NCBI GenBank assembly: GCA_002786025.1
Contig: NHNW01000012.1
Location: 1 to 64,000, forward strand
Reading direction: 5' to 3'
DNA from: Zasmidium citrigriseum
Taxonomy: Eukaryota; Ascomycota; Dothideomycetes; Mycosphaerellales; Mycosphaerellaceae
DNA: 64,000 bases
Positions 23,168 to 36,669 of this stretch are shown one piece after another. The first letter of the stretch is position 1. Each line of letters starts with the position of its first letter. A program made the translations under genes and the position numbers. The notes under the pieces are model-generated. The model did not search any database, was not told the DNA's origin, and saw only the letters and a list, made by a program, of their open reading frames with translations.

Positions 23168-26100
23168 ATGGCCCAGCTCGCCTTTGACCCCTTCGAGGCA
23201 TTGGGACTCCCTCGAGACGCATCCGAACACGCCATCAAGGAACGTTATCACTATCTCTCGCGAAAGTATCATCCGAACCGACACCAAGGCAGTGACGAGT
23301 CCAAGGCCACCTTATCAGAGCACTTCCACAACGTTCATCAGGCATGGAAGGTGTTGAGCCACGCCGACAGCCGGCGACGGCGGGTCGAGCTGTTGAACCT
23401 TCTAGAGCTGCAAGATGAGATGCTCACCCACTTCGTCGAGCTTTTGAGCCCCGAGACTCCGGATGAGAAGCATGAAGAACATCACAATTCAGATCATGAT
23501 GGACATATTTCGAGTGATGCGGACGAAGATCTCCCGAATGTTGGTCTGCAGCGGAGGCAGACCTTCAAGGACTTCCATGGATCCAGGCATCTTGGAGACC
23601 GGCGCCAGAGCATCGATAGTGCTTCACCTACGAGTCCAACAAAGAAGACTTTGAAACGGTCTCTGGCAAAGCTCACGACCGCAAAGAAGCAAGAGCAGAA
23701 GAAAGAGGCAGATTACTTTACTCTGCGACGGAAGAAGCTTGAGAAGCTCAGGCGAAAAGAGTTAGAAGCGTTTCTGGACTATCGAGATGCTATGGTGGCC
23801 AAGTTTGAAGCAGAAGAGATCGTGGAAAAACAGCAGGAGGAGTATGAACGCGCGAAGTGGAAAAGAGAATACTTTGAGCGTGCACCTAGAGGGACAACAG
23901 AACGATTCCGCTCCTTCCAGCATGCCATGTCAGCTGTGACGGCTTTCGAGAATCATGCACCACGAAACCGCAATCGATCGAGTCTAGGCAACTATTCAGT
24001 CATGTCTCCTACCGTAGGGCCCGGCGAGGCAGCATCGCAGTTCCTCAATCCAGATCATGCTATCTCCAGGCAAAAGACAGCGCACAGAAGAGGCTGGAGC
24101 AGTGATATCAGTGGTGATCAAACCGACAGCAGTGAAGATGAATCAGAAGACGTACATGGACCGAGGAAAATCTCGCCTCCTGGACACTGGAGACAGCCAC
24201 CGATGAGGCATGGAAAGATTGTAACATTCGATAACTTCCGGAGACACGGTGGAAAGCACTCCACAAGTCCAGACATACGAGTCGATTCCCCTGGCCCGGT
24301 AAAGATCCTTGTCAGGCAGCCCACAGACCTTGGTACGATTGCAGAATCGCAAGACTCGAGCTTAGACACTCCTTCGTCACGGTCTCCTTCGCCGCAGCCG
24401 ATTACTGGAATGGAGCTCGCCAAATTTACCATGTTGCCTACACATGGGACTGCGGACATCTTTGGAGTTCCACCTGAACGCCGCACTAGATCAGCAAGTC
24501 CAGCGGGACGTGGCCGGCATCATTCGCCAAGTGCTCCAGAAGTCGAGCAGCGACGCCCAACGCCTGATGGATGTAGATTCGAAACGAAGCACATCGGTCC
24601 TCCTCAACACCACCACGTTCCTCTATCACATGTACATCTACTGTCGAGACACGAAAAAGCATTCATACTTGGGGCTGAGCCAGACACGGAACTCGATCCG
24701 GCAGCACTGCTGCAGCGACTCTCGAATCTCGATCCTCAAGTGGCATCCAAGTTCGCAGTCAAGCCGAACATGGAAGAGCTGTTCAATTTCCGATTGATCT
24801 ACGGCAACAGAGAGGTCGTCAGCCGCCAACACCAATCGTTCATCGCTCTAAGCTACCGACGCAAGCTCCACGTTGAGAGACATTCGACTCACTATACACT
24901 TCCGTTGGAGCCAGAGATCTTTCAAGCTGTCTGGGATGAGCGTATATCGGACACGGAAGGCGTTTGGATTGATCAGATTTGCATTGATCAAGAAAGTGAC
25001 ATGGAGCGGACAATCTCCATGTCTGCCATGGACATGGTGTACAGAAGCGCTCGAGTCGTGGTTGTTGCACTGGATGACATCGAACTCAATTCTTTCGAGG
25101 GCGACCTCCTGCAAAGCCACATGGACGCTTACGCTAAAATGGATGCCGGCTTGACATATGTTGCGCCTCGACATCGCTTCAGACGCAAGCAGCCACCTCA
25201 TTTGGAGAGCCACGAGGACCTCTACAAAGTGCTTCGAAAGATGCTGAGATCGTCTTGGTTCAAGCGTGCCTGGTGTCGACATGAGATGCGACTGGCTAAG
25301 CATCATATCTTCCTCATCCCATGCAAGAGAGCAGGAACTTGGGGAGGCCGTGATGTGTTGAGGTTCAATGGCAAATGCCTTGCACACTTACTTGATCTCT
25401 GCATCGAAGTGCCTTTCGAGCCTGACGTAGAGTCAGTCAAGCCAGCTCTTCATGGGTTCTTCAGAGATCGAGCCAAGATGGCTGACAATGAGAGGGAGAT
25501 GCGTCTGCATCACGGCAACTTTTCGACTGTCGTCGCGGAGGTCTTCGCCATGGAGGCTGGAGGAGACCCTCGAATTCCAGCAGAGCAACGACTCTCAGAT
25601 GCGAGAAAGGACAAGATTTCGATCATCCTCAACACTTTGGAGTGTGGACTGTCGCTTCATGAAGGCGTTCGAGATCCAATGGACCCTCGCTACAACTTTT
25701 CGACTGACAATGTCTGCTTCCACGACCTCTCGCTGCTGGCTCTGGCCGCTCAAGACCCCGGTGCACTGTGCTCGGTAGGAGCGCCTCTTACCATATCAGA
25801 GGAAGCTTCAAGCTGGGTATTCGTACCGACTGTGGCCGATTCTGGATTGAACAACTTCAAGACTTTGGAGAGATTGCCCGCGAATGCCAAATTCGTTACA
25901 CATACCACGGGACCCGAGCACTACATTCAACTCGATCTGAAGTTCTTGAAGCACACGAAGCGACCAGCGCTCGATCCAGACATGCTAGACCTTGCCCGTC
26001 ACTTCATCAACGTGTGTGATGAGCGCAAATGGGGTCGGAACAGGAAGCGATACCTGGTCCACGACAGGAAGGCCAACCTGCTGTTCGGATCAATCAAGGA

Positions 26101-26716
26101 GGTATATATCGAGACACTGGCCTGCGTCTTCCACTGCGGACCGGACTGGATGAGCGATGTGTGTCGAAGATACAGCATGAGCCGGTGGAAGGTCGATCTC
26201 CAAGGTGCTTGGCAGCTTCTGGTCGCGTTGCAGAACACGCATGGACGATGGCCAGCGGACGCCTGGGACGAGCGTGCAGCAGCCTTTCTCGTCGATTTCG
26301 TCAACTTCCTGGTCATTCGTGGCCTGCCTCAGCGGCAGATATCCAAGCCGGAGCAATGGAGACCGCTCTACGTAACCACACCCACAGGCGGCAAAGTTCT
26401 GACTTTTGCACCCATCTCCGACAGCACTGTCCACGCAGCAATCCCGACCGTCCTCATCAACGCCGACTACGTACATCTCGCACGTCTCTGGATCCTGAAA
26501 CCGCGCTGGATCCCCGGAAACTACAACGACATCGATCTCGTCTCTCAAAATGACGAATGGACTCTGTTGGGCAAATCTGTTCTGTTTTCCGACGAACTAT
26601 CTATTGGGCAAATGGGGGCATATGGCGGGGATTTTAAAGATCAACAAAGGGTTTATGGAAGGCGCAAGGATATGGCTAATGGCGTTCCGGGTCCACGGGA
26701 AAGGAGGACTCGTTGA
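23168..26716 (+). CDS. J-domain plus HET-domain fusion protein (single exon)
   Basis: Intronless gene for 1,182 aa. Residues 7-75 form a DnaJ J-domain (FDPFEALGLPRDASEHAIKE ... AWKVLSHADSRRRR), but the invariant HPD tripeptide that stimulates Hsp70 reads HPN (35-37). Residues about 165-260 are a basic coiled coil (KKLEKLRRKELEAFLDYRDA). Residues 270-520 are serine/proline-rich and probably disordered. A HET (heterokaryon incompatibility) domain starts near 555, with FIALSYRRK at about 558 and GVWIDQICIDQES near 598, matching the family's LSYVWG and WIDxxCINQ motifs. The long C-terminal part (to 1182) has no recognised domain. HET domains trigger cell death in fungal non-self recognition and are TIR-related. 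J-domain coupling suggests chaperone-linked control, which is inference. Confidence 0.88.
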   Translation: MAQLAFDPFEALGLPRDASEHAIKERYHYLSRKYHPNRHQGSDESKATLSEHFHNVHQAWKVLSHADSRRRRVELLNLLELQDEMLTHFVELLSPETPDEKHEEHHNSDHDGHISSDADEDLPNVGLQRRQTFKDFHGSRHLGDRRQSIDSASPTSPTKKTLKRSLAKLTTAKKQEQKKEADYFTLRRKKLEKLRRKELEAFLDYRDAMVAKFEAEEIVEKQQEEYERAKWKREYFERAPRGTTERFRSFQHAMSAVTAFENHAPRNRNRSSLGNYSVMSPTVGPGEAASQFLNPDHAISRQKTAHRRGWSSDISGDQTDSSEDESEDVHGPRKISPPGHWRQPPMRHGKIVTFDNFRRHGGKHSTSPDIRVDSPGPVKILVRQPTDLGTIAESQDSSLDTPSSRSPSPQPITGMELAKFTMLPTHGTADIFGVPPERRTRSASPAGRGRHHSPSAPEVEQRRPTPDGCRFETKHIGPPQHHHVPLSHVHLLSRHEKAFILGAEPDTELDPAALLQRLSNLDPQVASKFAVKPNMEELFNFRLIYGNREVVSRQHQSFIALSYRRKLHVERHSTHYTLPLEPEIFQAVWDERISDTEGVWIDQICIDQESDMERTISMSAMDMVYRSARVVVVALDDIELNSFEGDLLQSHMDAYAKMDAGLTYVAPRHRFRRKQPPHLESHEDLYKVLRKMLRSSWFKRAWCRHEMRLAKHHIFLIPCKRAGTWGGRDVLRFNGKCLAHLLDLCIEVPFEPDVESVKPALHGFFRDRAKMADNEREMRLHHGNFSTVVAEVFAMEAGGDPRIPAEQRLSDARKDKISIILNTLECGLSLHEGVRDPMDPRYNFSTDNVCFHDLSLLALAAQDPGALCSVGAPLTISEEASSWVFVPTVADSGLNNFKTLERLPANAKFVTHTTGPEHYIQLDLKFLKHTKRPALDPDMLDLARHFINVCDERKWGRNRKRYLVHDRKANLLFGSIKEVYIETLACVFHCGPDWMSDVCRRYSMSRWKVDLQGAWQLLVALQNTHGRWPADAWDERAAAFLVDFVNFLVIRGLPQRQISKPEQWRPLYVTTPTGGKVLTFAPISDSTVHAAIPTVLINADYVHLARLWILKPRWIPGNYNDIDLVSQNDEWTLLGKSVLFSDELSIGQMGAYGGDFKDQQRVYGRRKDMANGVPGPRERRTR

Positions 26717-27284
26717 AGGGAAAGATACCCTGTACTAATAGACTTGTTTGTCTTTGCATAGCGTTTGAGCGTTGATATAGATGGTGCATGGCGCGAGCGC
26801 GGTGTTTGGGAGTTGAAATAATAGTGTCTTGTCTTGAGCAAGTGAATGTTCGAGCTCTTCACGTGATTTTCGGCTTTCGTTCTCCCAACTTTCCGACTGT
26901 GATCAATTGAACGCACGTTTCACAAGCGTTTCACAGGCGCCGCGGATTTATCTGCAGACCTCGTGTCGCCGCATATCGCCACGGGCGAAATCTGGGCGAC
27001 GTCGAATGATGCCCTGCATGATGCTCGTTCTTTCCTTGTGAAGCACCAGGGTTTTCAGTGACGAGGGACAGGTTGGACGACTGGTTGTACGTCAACTTTT
27101 CAACACACCGACACATTGGAGGCTGCTGTCTTTTCACATGTCGTGCACGACGTACATGGCGGGCTTCTTGTGACCTTTGGACGGAAAGATAAAGATTTTT
27201 GGAAGAGCAGAAAGAATTGGATACATTCCGAGGACCGGACGACCATAGACTGGAGTTTCTGGAAATTGATATACCGAAGTCAAG
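26717..27284. other. Intergenic, no gene seen
   Basis: About 570 bp between the HET and bestrophin genes; 3' UTR and promoter only as far as I can see. Confidence 0.65.
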
Positions 27285-28466
27285 ATGCCTCTCATGAACG
27301 GCCAAAGACGAGGACGACCGTCCTTCACAGAGCGCTCTCCCACCTTTCCCTCCTACAACAGCAGTCGCAAGAAGCCCCGCCGCTGGCCACTGGTCCTCCG
27401 CTTCATCAAAGGCGCCATCCACGTCGACATCTTCCTGCCAATCCTCTTCCACGCAGTTTTTGCGGCCTTGGTCTGCTACGCCGACTTCTCCAAAGACGGC
27501 CACCTAGGGATCCCCTCCTCAACCCTCCCCTCCCTCTCCATCGTCGTGGGCTTGATGCTCGTCTTCCGCAACTCAACCTCCTACGACCGCTTCTGGCAAG
27601 GCAACCAGCTCTTCACCACAGTCGAAACCAACATCCGCAACCTCACCCGCTCGTTTCTGGCTTGCTCCTACAACCCCCACGGCCCACCACCCACGGAAGC
27701 CGAGCGCGCAGACACAGAACGCACAGTCCGCACGCTCCTCGCCCTCATCTACGCGGCCAAAAACCACCTCCGCGCCGAATGGGGCCAAAGCATCCCCATC
27801 CTCCTCCCGCGAGCAGAACTCGAACGCCAACGCCGCGAAAGCGTCTCGATCTACAAACCCGAATACGACGACCTCCTCCCGCGCGGGACCCGCGGCCACG
27901 AAGACCAAGGCCTCGGTCTTTTACTCCAACTCTCCGTCCAAATAGAAGGCTACATCAAACGCAGCCACGACAGAGGCTGGTTCCACGCCCCACAAGCCTC
28001 CCAACTAACAGTCCAACTCAACACCCTCGTCGCCGCCTACGGTAGCATGGAAACCATCCACCTCACGCCCCTCCCCGTGGCCTATCTAATCCACATGCGC
28101 CAAGTCCTCGCCTTATTCTGCTGCGTTCTCCCTTTCGCTTTGGTGGAAGAAATGGGCTGGTGGTCCATCCTCATGACAGCCTTCGTCGCTTTCACGCTCT
28201 ACGGCATCGAAGCCATTGGAGCGCAATTAGAAGATCCTTTCGGTTATGATCGGAACGACATCAAAGTCGATGCGATTGTGGAGGATTTGAGGGTCGAGAC
28301 GACGGTGCTGATTGAGAATTGGAGGAAAGGGGGTGACATGTTTCCGATGATGAGGGAGGCTTTTAGGAATGAGAATCCTTTTGCTCAGCCGGGTGCGCAG
28401 ATGGGTGCTGGAGTGGGTGCTCCTGCTGCGGCGGGTGTTGATGAGAGGAGTCCAAGAGGACGATAG
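27285..28466 (+). CDS. Bestrophin-family anion channel
   Basis: Single-exon gene for 393 aa. It has the bestrophin/UPF0187 layout: a basic N-terminus, a first hydrophobic segment (IFLPILFHAVFAALVCYADF, about 49-68), SIVVGLMLVFRNSTSYDRFWQG (the conserved RNxxxYxRFWEG-type motif), a long helical middle and two C-terminal membrane helices (LIHMRQVLALFCCVLPFAL and WWSILMTAFVAFTLYGIEAIG). Next comes EDPFGYDRNDIKVD, matching the conserved LEDPFG..DNDL of the family. Bestrophins form pentameric chloride or bicarbonate channels. The glycine/alanine-rich tail is probably disordered. It follows the HET gene on the same strand but about 570 bp apart, so co-regulation is not shown. Confidence 0.9.
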   Translation: MPLMNGQRRGRPSFTERSPTFPSYNSSRKKPRRWPLVLRFIKGAIHVDIFLPILFHAVFAALVCYADFSKDGHLGIPSSTLPSLSIVVGLMLVFRNSTSYDRFWQGNQLFTTVETNIRNLTRSFLACSYNPHGPPPTEAERADTERTVRTLLALIYAAKNHLRAEWGQSIPILLPRAELERQRRESVSIYKPEYDDLLPRGTRGHEDQGLGLLLQLSVQIEGYIKRSHDRGWFHAPQASQLTVQLNTLVAAYGSMETIHLTPLPVAYLIHMRQVLALFCCVLPFALVEEMGWWSILMTAFVAFTLYGIEAIGAQLEDPFGYDRNDIKVDAIVEDLRVETTVLIENWRKGGDMFPMMREAFRNENPFAQPGAQMGAGVGAPAAAGVDERSPRGR

Positions 28467-28820
28467 ATGGATAGAGGGTGAGGTCGTCTTTAGATGTGGA
28501 GTTTGTTCATAAAGGATCCGGTCTGCGCGATCTATGTACCTACCTGCAAGTCAGCCACGAAAGTACCACGTTCCGGCTCAATATCACATGCTGAGGAAGC
28601 TGTCACGAAACAGTGCTCAAGTGTTGAAGTCAAGCTAATGCATTGCATTTCTCAATCGCCTCGTGGCGAGCTAATGAAACATTCTATCATTTCGTAGCAA
28701 ACGTGAACTCCTCTCCAAATGCAATCTGGCCCGCTGTGCTGTTAAAGGCACATCAAAGCCACCTGATTACCCCGAGAGACGTCCTTCCCTAACTTCCTGT
28801 CCTGATCAACGCAAACTCGC
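28467..28820. other. Convergent intergenic region
   Basis: About 350 bp between the ends of the bestrophin and CDC48 genes. Only 3' UTR sequence is apparent. Confidence 0.65.
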
Positions 28821-32497
<3,677 letters not shown>

Positions 32498-33595
32498 ATG
32501 CAATGGCATGCCATTCAAAGACTGGATACGACATCAAAGGACGACAGTTCAAGCGGCGAACAGAGCCTACTAAACAAGGAACGAAATGGAGAAGCACAGA
32601 ATAACGTCCTTATCAATGTCGACGGAGCGAGCCATGCAGGCTTTTCTGGAGAGAGCAATTGTGTTTCTCCCACCGCAGAGACGAACCTTTACAACATGAG
32701 TTTCAACAGCGATACAGCATCATCCAGCAACGACGAAGAGAGCACAGTCAGAAGAATATCATTCCCTCTCGATGTCGACATGCCTACGGAAGCTCCATCG
32801 ATTGCCACAATAGCATATCAGAGAGCCATGACGAACCGCCACAAGGACTATCTCCTACGACACAAGGAGAAGTTTGATCCGAACATTTACAGACCGACCT
32901 TCCTACACGACATTCTCATGCTACCCGGCTCACTGGCCGCCCTACTCAACAGATGTACGTCTATCTCAATTAGATCATCCAAAACCATCAACTAACACAG
33001 CCCAGCCTCCGCCCAAGACCTCGTCCCAAAAATAACCCCAGCCCTCCTCCCAGGCCACAAATCCCACATCCACGACCCATCCCTCCAACCCGCTCTCATG
33101 CAATCCGAAGATCCAACCTCCCACGTCCAAGGCATGCTAGTCTTCGGCCTAGGCAAATCCGACCGCCGCCTCATCCACAACCACTACCGCAAACACGCCA
33201 AACGCAAGAAGGTCCAAGTCGAAGTCGAACTCCTCGTCCAACTCCCAAATCCCAACCCAAAGCACCACATGTACGAGGAGAAGTGCTGGCTTCCGCAGCG
33301 AAGGGCGTTAGAAGCGCATGTTTGGTTGTGGTCGACGAAGAGGGGTGGGGAGGAGTTTCTTGGGGAGGAGTGGAATTTGGAGGATTATTTGTTGGGGAAT
33401 CTTGGGCCGAAGCAGACGTTGCTGAGGATTGAGGGGAATGCGAGGGGCGATGAGGATGGGGATGGCTGGATTGGACGGGAGGTGGGGGAGGTTGTGATTG
33501 AGCAGGGAAAGGAAGAAGAACGGGAGGTTGTGTATGGCGGGACTGGGGGTTTGGACTATGAGCGGGATGAGAGTGTGAGCTTCACGGGGTGGTAG
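32498..33595 (+). CDS. Gamma-glutamylcyclotransferase/AIG2-like protein (2 exons)
   Basis: Exons 32498-32954 and 33006-33595 give 348 aa. The N-terminal 120 residues are polar, serine/asparagine-rich and probably disordered. The domain begins near 130 (FLHDILMLPGSLAALLNR) and continues across the intron with TPALLPGHKSH and HVQGMLVFGLGKSDRRLIHNH, the order of GGCT/AIG2-like folds (YGTLM...L...Y...V.G.L..). The usual YGT of the substrate loop is not conserved (HDI), so activity on gamma-glutamyl peptides is uncertain. The C-terminus is glutamate/glycine-rich. The acceptor was chosen as CCCAG at 33005 because the alternative five bases upstream gives an early stop. Confidence 0.7.
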
Positions 33596-33773
33596 GAAGG
33601 CCCTTCGGAGGGCAAGTTCACTGCTTCGATTCCCCGTCTCATCGACATTTCCACATAGATGGCAGCGGGTGGTCCTCAGTACAGTTTTGATAGATACAAA
33701 AGTACAGCTGATCTTTTTCAAACGGCTCTTCTTCTCAAGCTGTGTCGAGATGTTAGCCCAAGACTTTCCAGAG

Positions 33774-35111
33774 CTAGAGTTTGCCACTCGGACCTGTCGA
33801 TGCCACCTTGATATACTCCTCGATATCTTCCAGCAACTCCTTGGGCTTCTCCATCGCCTATCGCCATTGTCAGCATGGAATTATGACTTGCCTCAGCCGA
33901 GTGTCCACTCACAGCAAAATGTCCCCCACTCGAATGAACCTTTGCCGAGACAAGATTACAGCTCTGAGCAACCCAGCTCTTCGGCATAGGCACCAACTCC
34001 TTGGGGAAGAACGAGTACCCCGAAGGTTTGCTCACATGCGGCCGTTCACGTCCCCTACCCGAAGTGCTTGCAATCCGGGGTCTCTCATCACCGCCCATCA
34101 ACTCTCTATGTCAGTATCACATGCATATTCAAATACGTAGATCGAACTTACTCCACGATAAGGGTAGATACACCGCGGGAACGTCTCTGTCATCCAGTAC
34201 AGCGTCACACTGTCGAGGATCTCTTGGAGAGGAGGGTCTTCGTCCGTCCATTCTAGGAACTTCTCTCCGATCCAGGAGAGAAGTGCGAGGGGACTGGCAC
34301 TGAGACAGTGTCCAATCGTTGCGGTACGGGTGCCGTGTTCCATGGAGTACGCCGCGCCAACCTCACGGAACCAGAGCCCACGACCGATGGCTTGCTTCTC
34401 GATCTCCTCCATTGGCAGCTCGTCGGCGTTCTTGGGACGGGGCATGGGCGAGAAGTTGAGGTGCATGCCCTTGCAAGCCTCGCTATTGGAAGCTTGGTAG
34501 CGAGAGATGAATGATCCCAGATCTCCTCCTTGGGCGATGTAGCCTGAGAAGCCGAGGCCGACCATCAAGTTGTTCAGGGCTTCGGAGGCGTTCTCAAGCG
34601 CGAAGTCGAAGTTGAGTGGTGGGCCGGCGGAGTACGCGTAGCCCGGGATACTGGGAACGATAACATGGTAAGGCAGGTCTTGAGGAGAGTACTTCTGCTT
34701 GAGCAGGTCGAGGATCTGGAGGAATTCGAGGAAAGAGCCTGGCCAGCCATGATAGAGTGCCAGGGGAATAGCATCCTGCTTCTGAGAGAAGAGGGCGATG
34801 AAGTGGACAGTCAGGTCATGGCCCTCATCGTCTTTGACCTGGGCGGTGAAGTTTGGGAACGAGTTGATGCGGTCTTCAGTCTTGCGCCAATCGTAGTTGT
34901 TCAACCAGTTCTCTTTGGCATTAAGAAGCCAATCTCTAGGCGTTCCATATCGTCTCTCAACCGACTTGTCCGAGTTCTCGTAATTCGGAGCCGCCACAGG
35001 AGAAAGCCTCAGCAGCGTCTTAAAGTCTTGAATCTTCTGATCTTCGACATGAGCTTTGAAAGGCTTCAAATCAAGCTTCACGTTCGCGGGGATTTTGCCG
35101 TAGTCTGCCAT
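33774..35111 (-). CDS. Epoxide hydrolase, alpha/beta-hydrolase with EHN domain (3 exons)
   Basis: Exons 34152-35111, 33913-34101 and 33774-33857 (complement) give 410 aa. The N-terminal EHN domain (FKAHVEDQKIQDFKTLLRLS ... WLNNYDWRKTEDRINSFPNF) is followed by the hydrolase core. Motifs: oxyanion HGWPGS, nucleophile Asp in QGGDLGSF, SASPLALLSWIGEKF in the cap/core link, and the charge-relay His in SSGGHFA right at the second intron. This is the microsomal/juvenile-hormone epoxide hydrolase type, which opens epoxides to diols; in fungi it serves detoxification or secondary metabolism. An upstream in-frame ATG at 35177 would add 22 basic residues (MKALRRLLSFEK...) and could be the true start if a membrane or organelle signal is used. 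Confidence 0.9.
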
Positions 35112-35177
35112 TGTAGGGGACGATGGTGCTGGAGGAAGTTGTTTCTCGAAAGAGAGGAGACGGCGGAGAGCTTTCAT

Positions 35178-36019
35178 GGGTTGTTGGCTCGGGTTATATG
35201 CGTATGCTTACGCTTGGTGACACCTGAGACTCTTGCTAATGGTGTCAGAGCAGGGACCTGTGAGCTCCAATACATGGCATGCATCATATGTGTGGAGCTC
35301 CTTCCTAATGCCCTCGGCTCAGGAGCATGCATAAGTGCAAGGTGGTGTTCTGTTTCGAGTTTGGCGGCAGGAGTGCTTACAAAACATGCTTTTCTTGTGC
35401 TCGCTCTCTACAAGACTCGAGTGGCTGACTCTTTCCGTGATGGTCGAGCATACCTCGTTGTTCTAATGGTGTTGTGAAGGCGGCGAGGTTGCAAGACTGG
35501 CAGCAACGCTCGTGGCAGCCGAAAACATCCGAACCCGATTCCGAGGAGTCTTCCTCCTCAAACAGGGATGAACCAACAACGACATCTCATCACTGCTGAC
35601 ATCCGTCGTCCATCAATCTCTTCGCAAGAGTAGCTTCGCTGGGTAGAGAGCCCATCACAGAGCGGTGAAATGGAAGCCCGAATGCTCATGAGATCGGCGA
35701 GACCAACGAGCTTGCACGGAATATCTCGCATCGAGATTACTGAACACCAGCAACCGGAACGAAGCATGGCGGATATCAATGCGAGGCCAGCTCGTCTACT
35801 GCGGTGCAATGACAAAGAGCTGGTGAAGCTCTTTGAGGTCGAGTGAGCGATGAGGCTGTGTCCAAATACAGATGATTGCGCCTCCGCCACAAAACGGACA
35901 CCGCAGCTTGGTTGACTCACAGCATAGATATATCATCAGAGTTGGAGTGCCATGGCTCTCAAGATGCATAGACGGCATCTCAAGCTACTCAAAGCCCTTT
36001 AAAGCGAAGACAGAACAAT
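35178..36019. other. Divergent intergenic region
   Basis: About 840 bp between the epoxide hydrolase and the DUF4291 gene. Antisense-type frames up to 120 codons occur (35558-35920 complement) without recognisable content. Confidence 0.55.
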
Positions 36020-36616
36020 ATGTCAGCAACATCCTTCCGAGCCATTCGCGCCTCCTACGATGACGACTGCATCACAGTCTATCAAGCATACAACGCCTCC
36101 ATCGCCCAAGCAGCTGTCCAATCTCAAAAGCTGTCCGCATCGCCATTATATCGACCCGGCCGGGCAACCTGGATCAAACCCTCCTGGTGCTGGATGATGT
36201 ACCGCAGTGGCTACTCGTGCAAAGATAGCAATCAAGAGCGGATCCTCGCTATCCGAATGAAGCATGAGAATTTCAGAAAGCTTCTAGGCAATGCTTGTCC
36301 AGCGGGAGCTCCTCATGCGAAAGGAGAGACTGTCGTTATTCAGTGGGATCCGGAGAGGGGTCCTAGGCTTGAGAAGCTGGAATATCGGAGTATTCAGATT
36401 GGCATTCCTGGTGCTGTGAGAGAACAGTGGATTGAGGAGTGGATTGAGAGTATTGAGGATGTTACTCAGATGGCCAGGGACATGAAGAGGCAGTTAGATG
36501 AAAATCCGAGTGTTGGAGTGGAGGAGCTCGTTGCCTTGGGCCTGATGCCAGATGAACGAGACTATCCGGTTGATGATGAAATCATCAAAAGGTTGGAGAT
36601 GAGTCAAGCGACTTGA
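36020..36616 (+). CDS. DUF4291 family protein
   Basis: Single-exon gene for 198 aa. It matches the DUF4291 pattern from end to end: FRAIRASYDDDCITVYQAYNASIAQAAV at the N-terminus, WIKPSWCWMMYRSGYSCKDSNQERILAI in the middle, VVIQWDPERGP and RSIQIGIPGAVREQWIEEWI. DUF4291 is small, widespread in bacteria and fungi, and of unknown function. Cytosolic; no signal or membrane segment. Patchy distribution makes horizontal transfer a common suggestion for this family, but nothing in base composition here marks it as foreign. Confidence 0.88.
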   Translation: MSATSFRAIRASYDDDCITVYQAYNASIAQAAVQSQKLSASPLYRPGRATWIKPSWCWMMYRSGYSCKDSNQERILAIRMKHENFRKLLGNACPAGAPHAKGETVVIQWDPERGPRLEKLEYRSIQIGIPGAVREQWIEEWIESIEDVTQMARDMKRQLDENPSVGVEELVALGLMPDERDYPVDDEIIKRLEMSQAT

Positions 36617-36669
36617 GTGGTATAATTGCCCTCCAAGCGACGCATTCAATCTCTTTGTTCATGCCAGGA

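Noticed and set aside
27116..28045. 309-codon plus-strand frame rich in Arg/Pro/His
   Set aside because: It is a shifted frame over the bestrophin gene; its composition is typical of an out-of-frame GC-rich read.
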